Shown one piece after another: positions 1-12,754 of a stretch of DNA of 64,000 bases (its first letter is position 1; each line of letters starts with the position of its first letter). The stretch covers positions 1,518,364 to 1,582,363 of the forward strand of contig JAYKAV010000778.1 in the NCBI GenBank assembly GCA_035582835.1. The letters are read 5' to 3'. The notes under the pieces were generated by a model, which worked only from the letters and a program-made list of their open reading frames with translations, searched no databases and was not told the origin of the DNA. Origin of the DNA: Phoebastria nigripes. Taxonomy: Eukaryota; Chordata; Aves; Procellariiformes; Diomedeidae. The position numbers and the translations under genes were made by a program.

Positions 1-834
1 GTTCTTTTGGATCCATATACTAGGGAGTAGCCGTTCAGTAGATAACTTTCACAAATAACAAGAAAGTTAAGCTGCTTATAGCTGAGTTGGTGAAGCATGA
101 TCACCTCAGCTCAAGCTATTGGTCTTTAGCCCTCCTCTGGAGTAATTCTAGTAGAGGCAGAGAGGATTCTGTTCTTATGATCCAGTTCATCCTCTTTTTC
201 TCTTCAAACCCTGCCAGGAGGCAAGACAACCAGTACCAGTCATACTGGCAGCCAAGGTAAAAGACATTCCAAAGTGCACTTTGGGTTTCTTTATAGTGAT
301 TTGTACCATGTGAGCTGTTTTCTCTTCCTCTTTGGCTTGCTTTCATTCTCTCTTGCAGCTGGTTTTGAACAGTTATTCCACAGTTCCATGAAAAGGAGCA
401 GAAATTTCGGCCAAGGAGCAAGCCCCTGCTGCCTGTGCAGAACAGGCAGGATGCTGATTGTTTGGAAATCAACAGTGGAATTGTTCCCACTTGTATCTGA
501 ACCTGTGTTTAAGGGGACAATAGATAGGACAAAGCTGATGTTAAAGGTGTTCTTTAAAAGAGCATCCTACCTTCAACTCTGCAAAGGACCAGCCAGATGC
601 CAGTAAAGCTGTGCTTTGGCTGTACGTTTGATATTACAGTGGTATGTTTCTGGGAAGGTGTTGGTGTAGCAGGTAACTCTCAGGGTTGTCTGCATTGTGA
701 AGTGTTATCCTTTGTTTACAATGTGGGAATTATAGTGAATGCAAAATGTGGGCTGGAGCTCTCCAGAGACAGCCGGTGATGGATTCACTGTGTTTTAGAG
801 CAGGTAATGATAGTTGCTTGTCTTTGTCTCCAAG
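1..834 (+). other. RHCE: RH gene intron 4 (partial)
   Basis: The sequence upstream of RH exon 5 contains no stretch resembling RH exon 4, so it is read as the 3' part of intron 4. It ends in a normal acceptor (CAAG) at 834. Exons 1-4 must lie left of the window. The open frames here have no recognisable domain. Confidence 0.7.
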
Positions 835-3800
835 GCACTCTCTTTCTCTGGGTATTCTGGCCAAGCTTCAATTCTGTACTAGCTGTGAACGACGAGAGCA
901 AAGCAATCTACAACACCTACCTTGCCCTTGCAGTGAGTGCTGTAACTGCCTTCGTGTTGTCTGTTCTGACCACAAAGAATGGAAAATTCAGAATGGTAAG
1001 ACATGAGAGAAAGTCACTGCATGGAGAAGATATTTTTCTGTTACTCTCAGTAATACGCTGAAAGAATAATAGCTATTAAGTAAAAACAAATCCAAGTTTT
1101 CAGCCTGACAGTCATCATTAGCCTCCCAAGCTGAATCTGTAACTTAGAAATTATGTTCTCAGATTGTAATTTACAGCATACAGAGGCCCAAATTCACCCT
1201 AAAGAGATCGTACTTCCATGAGAACAGCAATCTATGATATTGGGCTGCTACAAGATAAGTGATGACTGAATTCTCACTCCATGTTCTTGTTGTTTTATTT
1301 TACAGACTCATATCCACAGTGCCGTACTAGCTGGTGGGGTCACTGTTGGTTATGCAGCACACAGTATCGAGTATCCTTGGATTGCAATGATTTTGGGTCT
1401 GCTTGCCAGTGTGATAACCATATTAGGATCTTACTGTGTACAGGTATTACTCAAAACCTGAAATTGTTTTTTTATAAGCTGTATAAACTTCTTTTCCAAT
1501 GAAGGATACCTCAAGGGAAACCTCTCCTTCAAAGAAATTAAAGCTAGGAAACCTGAAGTCTTTTGAGCAGAGCGCAGGATTGCAACTTGCAAGACCAAAG
1601 TTCATTTTCTAGGTCTGCGATAGACAATATGCTATGATCAGCTTGTGTTTCTGTTTATCAAGTAAACCTTTTCTTCTTCCNAGAGGTGCTTGAATCCTGC
1701 TTTCAAGCTTCATGATTCCTCTGGAGTTCATTTCACTTTTGGCTTGCCTGGTGTGCTTGGAGCTCTTGCCCAGGTCGTTCCCTTAGTAATAAAAAACTGG
1801 ACTAATTCAACAAGGTACATAAATTCTTGCTATTAAGTAATAAGCTTAGCTAATCATTATTATAGTATGCCTTGAGAAGAGTTCTCATACATACAGAAAG
1901 CCTGAACGTCATCACAGGTAAATCATTTTATACCAGATAACCTAAGATAATCTCTGAAGTCCAAAATAGTCGGTAAAAAAGACTTTCAGAGTTGAGCAGA
2001 CTTTGGATCAAAACTTTAATATTAGCTTTTGGTCCTGTTTTCTCTCTCCCTTTTTATTTGATATTAAATACAGCAGACATAGGAGATGAAGGCTGGGGAT
2101 GTGCATCCTTCCAAGACTCATTTTGGCTTTTGTGATGTGTTTTGGGGAGCTTTGTATGCTAATACAGGGGGGGGCAGAAGTCAGCATTTCTCTTCGAATG
2201 AGGCTTTAACTGAGTCAGAGGCAAGAATGCCAGTTTGGACTAAAGCTAGTCTGGACACTGAACTGAAAAATATACTTGGGGAGATACCCTGCAAAAGCTG
2301 AAGGGCTCAGTTAAGGATATTCACTATAGATTGTTTTGATCTGGCACTGGCATCTCATTTTTGCAAATCAAGCTTATGTCGTGTCATACAAGAAGTTCTC
2401 TGATTTTCTCAACTTACGCAGGAATGAATCGCAGTGCAGCATAAGGGCCTTACACTTCTTGTCATATTCTTAGTGAAACAAACAAATTTAATGAAGTTTT
2501 AGTACCACAACAATGGTTTCTAAGGGCAAAATACGTCCTCTGAAGTCTGTATTAGGCTTCTGATAGGATCTCTTAAAACATCTAACTGCAGCTGCAGAGA
2601 GATTCAAGAATAACAATTTTTATGAGAGGTTTTGGTGTAAAATGCTGTGCAGGTACAGATTCATTCACAGTCTTAATGCTAAATTCAGCAACTGTAAAAG
2701 GTGAAACACTTGTTTTGCTTTTCAGACTGGGTTATTTGGTCATGCTTCACGTTGGTGCCTTCTGCCTGACCATCAGTGTTGCCTTGATAACAGGTTTTAT
2801 TACAGGTCAGTATTGAAAAACATGTTTAACAAATATCTTCCTCATTTCCTCGGGGCAAGGGCTATGTCATTGCACCNGCTATCATGTCAGTGCAACCCTT
2901 TGCAAAAAGAGCCCAGTTTAACTGGGGCTCTGAAGTGTGTTTCTACGGGTAAATTATTTGTAGAAGAAGCCATGGGAAACATGAATGCCAGGGACTCTTC
3001 AAAGCCAGTCTTTTGAAGAAGAGATGTATTCAACATAAATAACCTAGTAGCACCATTCTTTCATTGGTGAAGTTTATTTTAACAGATGCTTAACATCTGC
3101 CTTCAAATTTCAGACAGGAGATGTGTGAGGATGAAAATATTTTACATTTGGGTATTGTCTTAGTGACAGAAAAATGCTATCTAGAGCTTCTCACTTTTTA
3201 GGCCAGTTGGTAGAAATCTGTAAAGTTTCACTAACGTCAGTAGCTCGCTTGCATCAGCCAAGCACTAGGCCTTTGGTCACTAGTGGTTTGGGATCATCAG
3301 GGCTCATGTGTTTCTCATGTGACATTCTGTCTGGTTTATGGCAGCTGCAGTTTTTCTGTAGCTGTTAATTCTGTCTTGAGTAAAAGAGAAATGGCAGATG
3401 AAACTTGCTGTGAAATATACCCTACAATGATTTTTTTTGTGCTTTAATGGATCTGAAACCTTTGCATTATGTTAAGTGTAACTAAGAAGTTGAGCTAACC
3501 AAGCAGATTTTTGAAAAACATTCAGCTAAAATAATCAAACATGCAGTGTTTAACCAATTGTTTAAAAATCTAGATGTTTCCATCTGAAATCCCAAGCTAA
3601 CAGTGCTGGTAAGGCTGATTGCTTTAAATACACAGGCATTTTTCATGCAAGAAGTTAATGATTTTTGATGTATTTTTAGAATCTGGCAGGCTGTTTAATG
3701 GGGTTTTACCTGGAGTAATTAATTTTTAATAACATAAGTCTTGATCCCGGCAAGCTTCTCTCTTTGTATTTAAGGTCAACTTGAGGCAAGGGGCTCTGCT

Positions 3801-4676
3801 GAAGCATTTAGTTCTGAATTTGCATTTTGATCTATGTTACATTTGGATGCGTGTTACTAAGAAACCTCCAGTTACACACAATCTTACCCTTTCCCTGATG
3901 TATATATTTATATTGGATGTATGTGTTTTTACAAATAGGTTTAATCTTAAACCTCAAACTGTTTAAGACCATCCCTGTATCAAAGTACTTTGAAGACCAG
4001 TTTTATTGGGAGGTAAGTTTCAATGTAAAATTAACCGTGTGGGAGTATATATAGCACCTTGTTGACCGTGATGAAGAACTGTAGGTATTTGAATTAAAAA
4101 AAAAAAAAAGGGGGATAATTCCATTTCACAGTATGTTTTGGATGCCCTGTTTGAAATGGATGAACTGTTCCCACGGTTGATTCAGAGCCTGAACATCATA
4201 AATGCATGTAGTCTTCAGCTAGGATTGTCAGAGCCGTGGGTGGGCACGGGGCTAAATTTGAAATGATCTTGTTCGTTGTAACATGTAATCTTAGGAGCTC
4301 AGACATCCTTTGGGATTGACAGCCCTGGCCTCCGTGCTTCATACACAGTCCCTGAGGAGACTTGAGCAGCGTCTAAGAGAGGGATTTTTAGAAGCCAGTG
4401 AGTGGAATGGAAGGTGCTTTTCATGAAAACAGACCAAGCCTCCTGGCCTTCGTGGCTGCAGGGTGGCTATTCAGCCTGATGCACAAACACAGGCCTTGGG
4501 CACCTTTAGGTGATGAATGCAATGCTATATCTGAATTACAGAAAAAAGAAACGGATGAAAATAAGCTTCTAATAAGGTTTTCCATTGCCTTTTTTGCATG
4601 GTGATTTGATGCTTAAAATGTTCTCATACAAGAATGTTTGTCTTCACAGTTTCCCCATTTGGCTGTTGGATTTTGA
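835..4676 (+). CDS. RHCE: Rh blood group protein (RHCE/RHD type), exons 5-10, 5' end outside the window
   Basis: Erythroid Rh membrane protein of the ammonium-transporter superfamily. In mammals it forms the red-cell Rh complex with RhAG. Exons are 835-995, 1306-1443, 1684-1814, 2726-2805, 3939-4012 and 4650-4676, all with AG/GT borders and matching phases. The last coding exons (138, 131, 80, 74 and 27 nt) are equal or close to human RHD exons 6-10. Translated landmarks are LFLWVFWPSFNS, HSAVLAGGVTVG, GLPGVLG and the C-terminus FPHLAVGF followed by a stop, which is diagnostic of RH rather than RHAG, RHBG or RHCG. About five or six transmembrane helices are visible. The segment written GVHNLHGLPG in transporting Rh glycoproteins reads GVHFTFGLPG here, so the second pore histidine is Phe. 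That fits a non-conducting RH-type protein. The first base of the split Gly codon at 835 comes from the missing exon 4. Birds have one RH gene, so RHCE and RHD are equally valid names. Confidence 0.95.
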
Positions 4677-4826
4677 ATGGAAGAACCCAGATGACAGATT
4701 TGACCAAGATAAGCTTTTCCTCTTTGTCACTAGAGAAAATGAATAGCTATGATGGGTTGAAAGAGCACTTAAGTGTCAATTCTCAGGCTCAAAAAAGCCA
4801 TCCCGATGGACACACAAAAAATTAGT

Positions 4827-4832
4827 AATAAA
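4827..4832 (+). terminator. RHCE: Putative RH poly(A) signal
   Basis: AATAAA lies 151 bases after the RH stop codon and is the first canonical hexamer downstream. Use of the site is inferred. Confidence 0.6.
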
Positions 4833-4849
4833 CTGTTCTAGTTATTCTT

Positions 4850-6200
4850 GAAAGATACAGGGTGTAAATTTACAGATGCAAACTTATAATGCATTTCGCT
4901 CTTCTGCTTTGTTGGTCTTACCTTAAATATTTTTTTGTAGGATATGTACAAAAAAGTTGGCTGCATTCATTGCTGTAATGGCTTATCAATCAAAATGCTT
5001 GGAAACTTTGAACTATTTTTATCTCCCAAGTTTAAAAGCCAAAATATGTATTTTAAAGTATAATTTTTCAAGGAGTACATACTCATGCTTATCTAGCGAA
5101 GCGTTAAAGTACTTGTTTTTAAGCTAAATTAATTCTGTTGAAGGCCTTGTTAAGCAAGGATTTGATGAGTGAGCTGGATCAGGGCCAGAACTCTGCATCT
5201 TGCCAGACTGAGCTCTTTGAGTTATCTGACTGCTTAAAGAAAAATCTATCATTACTTGGCTCAGGCTAGCTATTTGGAAGTTCAAATGGCAAGAAGTTAA
5301 ATTGTTCTGCTTGTGGATGGTGCCCCTGAAATCAGTGGTATTACTCATACTTAAGGTTCAGCAGCAAACCTCAGAACAGCCTGTCTGTGCAGCGACAGGC
5401 TGCACCACCACAAGGTCGGCTGCCCAAAAGGCTCTGCCTGCCCTACGGGTGTGGACAACTGGAGAAGCTGGGGAAAAGTCCTCGGTGCTGCTTGGAACCA
5501 ATGCTAAGACCCAATTTCTTAAGTGTCTTATGTTGAGCTGTTTTACTCCGAGACAAGCAGGGGGCTTTGGTGCACGAGCTAGGGCCTGATCAGGCAGAGG
5601 ATTCTGCGCAAGTGAACCCTCGTTTTTAAATGGATTGTGATCCCAAGTGTTTCTTCTTCGTTTCAAAATAATTGACATAAAAAAACTCTTTCAAAAATGC
5701 TTACCTAATAAAAAAAGTCAAAATTTGATTGTTTTTATTTATTCAGCACACTTGCTTAAAAATGAAGTAATGAGGAAAACTGTAATGTTGAAGACAAAGC
5801 ATGAGACCTTTGATACTCACTACAGTAACGCACGCTGACCTCAATTCATTCATTAGGGATTAAGCAAAGTAGATCACTACAGTTAAAGATGTGTGAGACG
5901 GGTTTCAGGTAACGAAAAATTACTTGCAGAGGAAGGGCCAGGTCACAAAAGAGCCAGCGATCTGCTGAGTTTATCAGCTGCCCGCAGCTTCTGCCAGCTG
6001 GCAGTGACGCTCAGCCTGGATCCACGCTTACGCATTTGCGTTATCTCACAGTTAAGGCACTACTTACTACCTGTGCAATAGTGTAATCCAGGCTCAACTC
6101 GCGCACTTCACTTGCTTAACTTGCCAGCAACCACCCAAACGTAACTGCTGCAACGCAAACGGCTTCTGCTGTTTTCTAGCAGGAGTGCTTTTAAGGAATG
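4850..6200. other. RH-TMEM50A intergenic region
   Basis: AT-rich DNA between the two convergent genes. I see no coding exon, RNA gene or clear mobile element. Short open frames near 5300-5680 overlap on both strands and lack any recognisable domain. Confidence 0.6.
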
Positions 6201-6204
6201 GTAT

Positions 6205-6210
6205 TTTATT
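6205..6210 (-). terminator. TMEM50A: Candidate distal TMEM50A poly(A) signal
   Basis: The minus strand reads AATAAA here, about 830 bases past the TMEM50A stop. A weaker ATTAAA occurs at 6652-6657 on the same strand. Human TMEM50A has a long 3' UTR, so either site is possible. A G12 run at 6536-6547 (C12 on the transcript) would lie in the longer UTR. Confidence 0.4.
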
Positions 6211-7033
6211 CCCTCCCTTTCCCCCACGTGTTTTATCATTGATTTCTGGAGGTGAATGTATAGGAAGAGGCAGATACAGGAAGAGCTATTTCAAGTGAGT
6301 ATGCTACAGGATCAAAATTCTCCCCGGCTGTGACTGTCCCTGGTCTGAAGAGTAGTACTCTTCCTTTGTTTTACAGCAAATACAGAAAATAGTTTACAGC
6401 AAGCTTTGTGGATGAGCTACTTCCATCTGGAGCCACTACATAATTTGTACTTGTGCCTCTGCAATGTCACAGCAACAGTAAGTTGTTACTCACCAGAGAC
6501 TTCCTCATTATCGTCATAGGATAAATTAAATATTTGGGGGGGGGGGGCCAGAAATCCCAGAGCAGCATAGTTCTATATTATGCAAGAAAAGCCACACACC
6601 AGTAAGTTTTGAAATTGAAGAAATGGTTATATTGTCCAGATATAGGAAATATTTAATAAATATATGTTAAAAAGTTGTTTTAAAGCATTTTTAGTAAGTC
6701 TGGGATTGTAAATAACATCATAGAAACAGCTGGTTAAATACATCCATTTTCCACTATACTATTTACTTGTAGCAAACATCGTATGGTAAAAGTGACTTCC
6801 ATTGTTACTTGTAGCAATTTTACGTTTGTCAAAAACATTGCAACATTTAAATCAACATACAAGAGTAAAAAAATTAAACAGAATAGAACCAGAATTTTTA
6901 GTGCTATGATTTAAGTTTTCCTTGTTTTATCTTTAGACACAATTGAAGGTCACCGCTTACAAAATGGTTTTACAAAATTTTGGGAGNGTGCAGTTAAAAA
7001 ACCAGCATGGCCAATGCACTTCCACAGGCATGT

Positions 7034-10121
<3,088 letters not shown>

Positions 10122-10557
10122 TCAGCGCTCTGAAGAACTGGAGAAAAAAAAAAGGGGCATTTCCTTCCAAGAGGAAACCCATCACACATCAAGGGCTGGC
10201 ATGCAGCAATACGCATCGTGCAAGGCAGGTTAAAACTGCTACACGCTACCTGAAAATCCCACAGCCAGGGCCCCTTCCCGAGGGACGACTGAGCAGAGCA
10301 GCTGACTGAGCCTGGCCACCAACACCCACCTGGGAAACCGCCGGAGAGGCGTCGGCCTCCGAGCTGAGGCGAAGACACTGCCGGTCAGTGCACCCAGCCC
10401 TCGGAGGCGGCCCCGCCGCCCTCCCGCGCCCGAGGCCGGGGACATCCGGTGGGGCTGCGGCCACCCGAGAGGGGGAGAAGGCGCCGGCCAAGCGTCCCGC
10501 CCTGCCCGAGGAGCGCGCACGCCCCGAAGCGGCGCCTCACGCCGCGTCTCCGCTTAC

Positions 10558-10648
10558 CTGAGGGCGGGCGACGACCGTTGGCCGGCGGCTCACCGGCGCG
10601 CGCGCAGCAGCCCCGTCCGCCGCCAGCCAGCCGCCGAGCCGCGCACAC
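10558..10648 (-). other. TMEM50A: TMEM50A non-coding first exon (5' UTR)
   Basis: On the minus strand a strong donor, CCCTCAG|GTAAGCG, ends an exon at 10558, followed by a 420-base intron to the acceptor before exon 2 (10137). The 5' boundary is unknown. I place it just inside the first NRF-1 palindrome, so the outer coordinate is an estimate. Confidence 0.6.
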
Positions 10649-10829
10649 TGCGCATGCGCGGCGCTCAGCTGATACGCTCCGGCAGTCATGCGACGGCGCA
10701 GGCGCACTGGGTGCCGGCGGGTCCCAAACAGATCCTTCTGCGCATGGGCTGCAGTACGGGGGGCGGGGGGCGATGGCGGCCAGTGCGCATGCGCGGGGGA
10801 AGGACGCTGGTTCCCCCTGCGCATGCGCC
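10649..10829. promoter_or_regulatory. Cluster of NRF-1 binding palindromes
   Basis: Two perfect matches to YGCGCAYGCGCR occur at 10649-10660 and 10784-10795 (both TGCGCATGCGCG). A one-mismatch copy lies at 10818-10829, and weaker half or degenerate copies near 10695 and 10739. NRF-1 drives many housekeeping CpG-island promoters. Binding is predicted, not shown. Confidence 0.8.
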
Positions 10830-10840
10830 CTGGTTCCCCG

Positions 10841-10848
10841 TTACGTAA
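10841..10848. promoter_or_regulatory. TTACGTAA element (PAR-bZIP/NFIL3 D-box type)
   Basis: A perfect 8-bp palindrome TTACGTAA, matching the D-box consensus TTAYGTAA bound by DBP/TEF/HLF and NFIL3. It lies 14 bases before the heat-shock element. One short motif alone is weak evidence. Confidence 0.4.
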
Positions 10849-10862
10849 GGGGAGGGGGGAGG

Positions 10863-10875
10863 TTCTGGAAGGTTC
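10863..10875 (+). promoter_or_regulatory. Perfect heat-shock element
   Basis: TTCTGGAAGGTTC is a perfect TTCnnGAAnnTTC array of three alternating pentamers, the canonical HSF1 trimer site. It lies just upstream of the likely RSRP1 transcription start. Function is inferred from the motif and position. Confidence 0.65.
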
Positions 10876-10994
10876 TCGGCCGCCCTCAGTCGCTGCTGGG
10901 TGGCGGGAGCGGGCGGCTGCTGCTGTGAGGGCTGTGTCCTGCCGGGGCTGTATCGCGGCTTGTTTTCTGCGTGGAAGGAGCCTGGCCGGTCGCT

Positions 10995-11336
10995 ATGGGG
11001 GTGACTCACGAAGCGGGGCTGTCTCCTCAGGCGTCGCCACTGGAGCAGGATCCGTGCGGGGGAAGCCCGGCTGGCTGGAGCCGGTGAGTTGGCGGGGCAC
11101 CGCGGGGGCGGCTCGTCGGAGCCGCTGGCGGAGCGGGGGGAAGCTGGCTTCTGCTGGCAGAAGGCGGTTATTCGGGGTGGTGGGAGGGGAGAGGCCGTTA
11201 CTCGTCTTTCGTTGAAGGTGGTGGAGGGTCGCCGTTGCGGAGTGGGGGACACACATTATTCATGTTTCCCTTTATTACAGAAGAGCCCTGGAGTCTCACG
11301 GGAACCAGCACCAGGGATGTCCGGCGGCTCCCAGCG
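10995..11336 (+). other. RSRP1: RSRP1 5' exons with an in-frame upstream open reading frame
   Basis: Exon 1 ends at 11083 (AGCCG|GTGAGT) and exon 2 is 11281-11336 (TTACAG acceptor, GCG|GTAAGTG donor). They splice to the main coding exon at 12660. From ATG 10995 (G at -3 and +4) the frame runs open through both junctions into the RS-domain frame, giving a possible 399-residue product instead of 319. The extra segment contains VKTEP, a sumoylation-type motif. A second ATG at 11317 is out of frame and stops after 23 codons. Exon status is well supported; translation of the extension is not proven. Confidence 0.6.
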
Positions 11337-12754
11337 GTAAGTGCCCGTGAACAGCATCTGAGGCGAAATCCCGTCCCTGTGAATTCAGCCCGCTAATGCG
11401 CGGGCGGAGGGGACCGTGCTTTCTGCGCGGTCGGTGCCCGTGCGCGGTTTGCCAGGTGAGGGCCAGTTGTGTGAGAGTACGTGAGATGTGCTCAATATGT
11501 ACGTTGTTGGAAAGAGTGATGTCTAGGTAGCTTAGCGATGGGAGGTAGGGGTGGTGTTTGAGATCAGAATCAATCAGTTGTTTCGTCTTAGCTGTGCCCT
11601 GTATAGTGCTTGTGACCTTGGCCCTTGTTTGGAGGCGAAGTAGTGAGACTCTAGCTTTAGTAGTAGTAAGGGGAATGCTTCTTACAAATTCGTGTAGAAC
11701 TTAGTACCCTTGATCGATTTCAGTAAGGTTTTAAGATTTACTGGGTAACTTTGGTTTACAACGAGCACTGAATAGAAATTTTGTGATAAAGCAAGCTTCT
11801 TTAAACTGTAAAGTGGTGACGTAACTCAGGGTTTAAGTACGGGTGATAAGATAGTTACACCCTAGAGTACAGTAATCTTTGTAGATATAAAATGGCTGCC
11901 ACTAGAGGGACAGCCATCTTAATTATTAATATATAACCTTAACAAGTGTTACGTCCTTTACAAGTCATATCCAGTGAATCATTAGCTATATTTTTCACTA
12001 GTTATGTAGAACGTTTTTAATAGCAGCTTGCTACTTACGCTGCTGGGAATGCGTGGAGCTTTGTGCAGATAGCTTTGTAATGCGGTACAGTCAAGATCTT
12101 GAAGTGGCTGCTTTGTACCTTGATGGTACTTTCCCCCAACCCCCCGTTGCAGGAAAACAGTAGAACTTAACTTCCATAGAACTGCAGAAGAAAACCATTC
12201 AATTTATACTGATCTGGAAGGCAAACGGTTATTTTGCACTGTAGATGCAATAGGCTGCATTTAGAATAGATTGAAGATAAAATACCTTGAAAATTCTGTT
12301 TGGAGGGGGAAAAAAGGTATTAACTCGTATCCTTTTCACAAAAGCTGTGTGCTTACCTAGCTAACGAAGGGTATTAAACTTAAAACCCACACAAACAAAC
12401 TTCTCTTCAAAATTCCACACAGAACTACTTATGGTTGAAACTGAAGCCTTATTTTATTTCATACAGAAGACTGACTACAGGAGAGGAAATGATGAAGCTT
12501 AAAATTGTCATGTACAAAACACGCTGATAAACTGGATGAAAATTGTTGGTGTGCTTAATTATCCTTGAACTTTTTGCCTGTGTGTCATAATGTTTATTGT
12601 TGCTGTATAAATGACTTGATGCATATAAATGATTAGCTTCCCTTTCCCACCCACAACAGGAACAGAGACCGGGTATTACAGAACAACAGTAAAAACGGAA
12701 CCAGCTTCTGAAAGTACCTGCATGGAGAAAACGGTGGTTAGGAAAACTGATGAT

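Larger units (their letters stand above)
10560..11083. promoter_or_regulatory. CpG-island bidirectional promoter of TMEM50A (-) and RSRP1 (+)
   Basis: The first exons of two divergent genes are separated by only about 250-350 bases of very CpG-rich DNA without a TATA box. It holds three strong NRF-1 palindromes, a GC-box stretch (about 10758-10770), a YY1-like GATGGCGGC (10772-10780), TTACGTAA (10841-10848) and a heat-shock element (10863-10875). Shared control of both genes is inferred from the layout. Confidence 0.85.

Noticed and set aside
1..834. RH exon 4
   Set aside because: Searched by expected content before exon 5. The GCAG|GTAATG at about 803 looks donor-like but the preceding codons do not resemble Rh sequence.
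4634..4825. 63-codon frame across the RH last exon
   Set aside because: It is in a different frame from RH. The true frame gives FPHLAVGF and stops at 4676.
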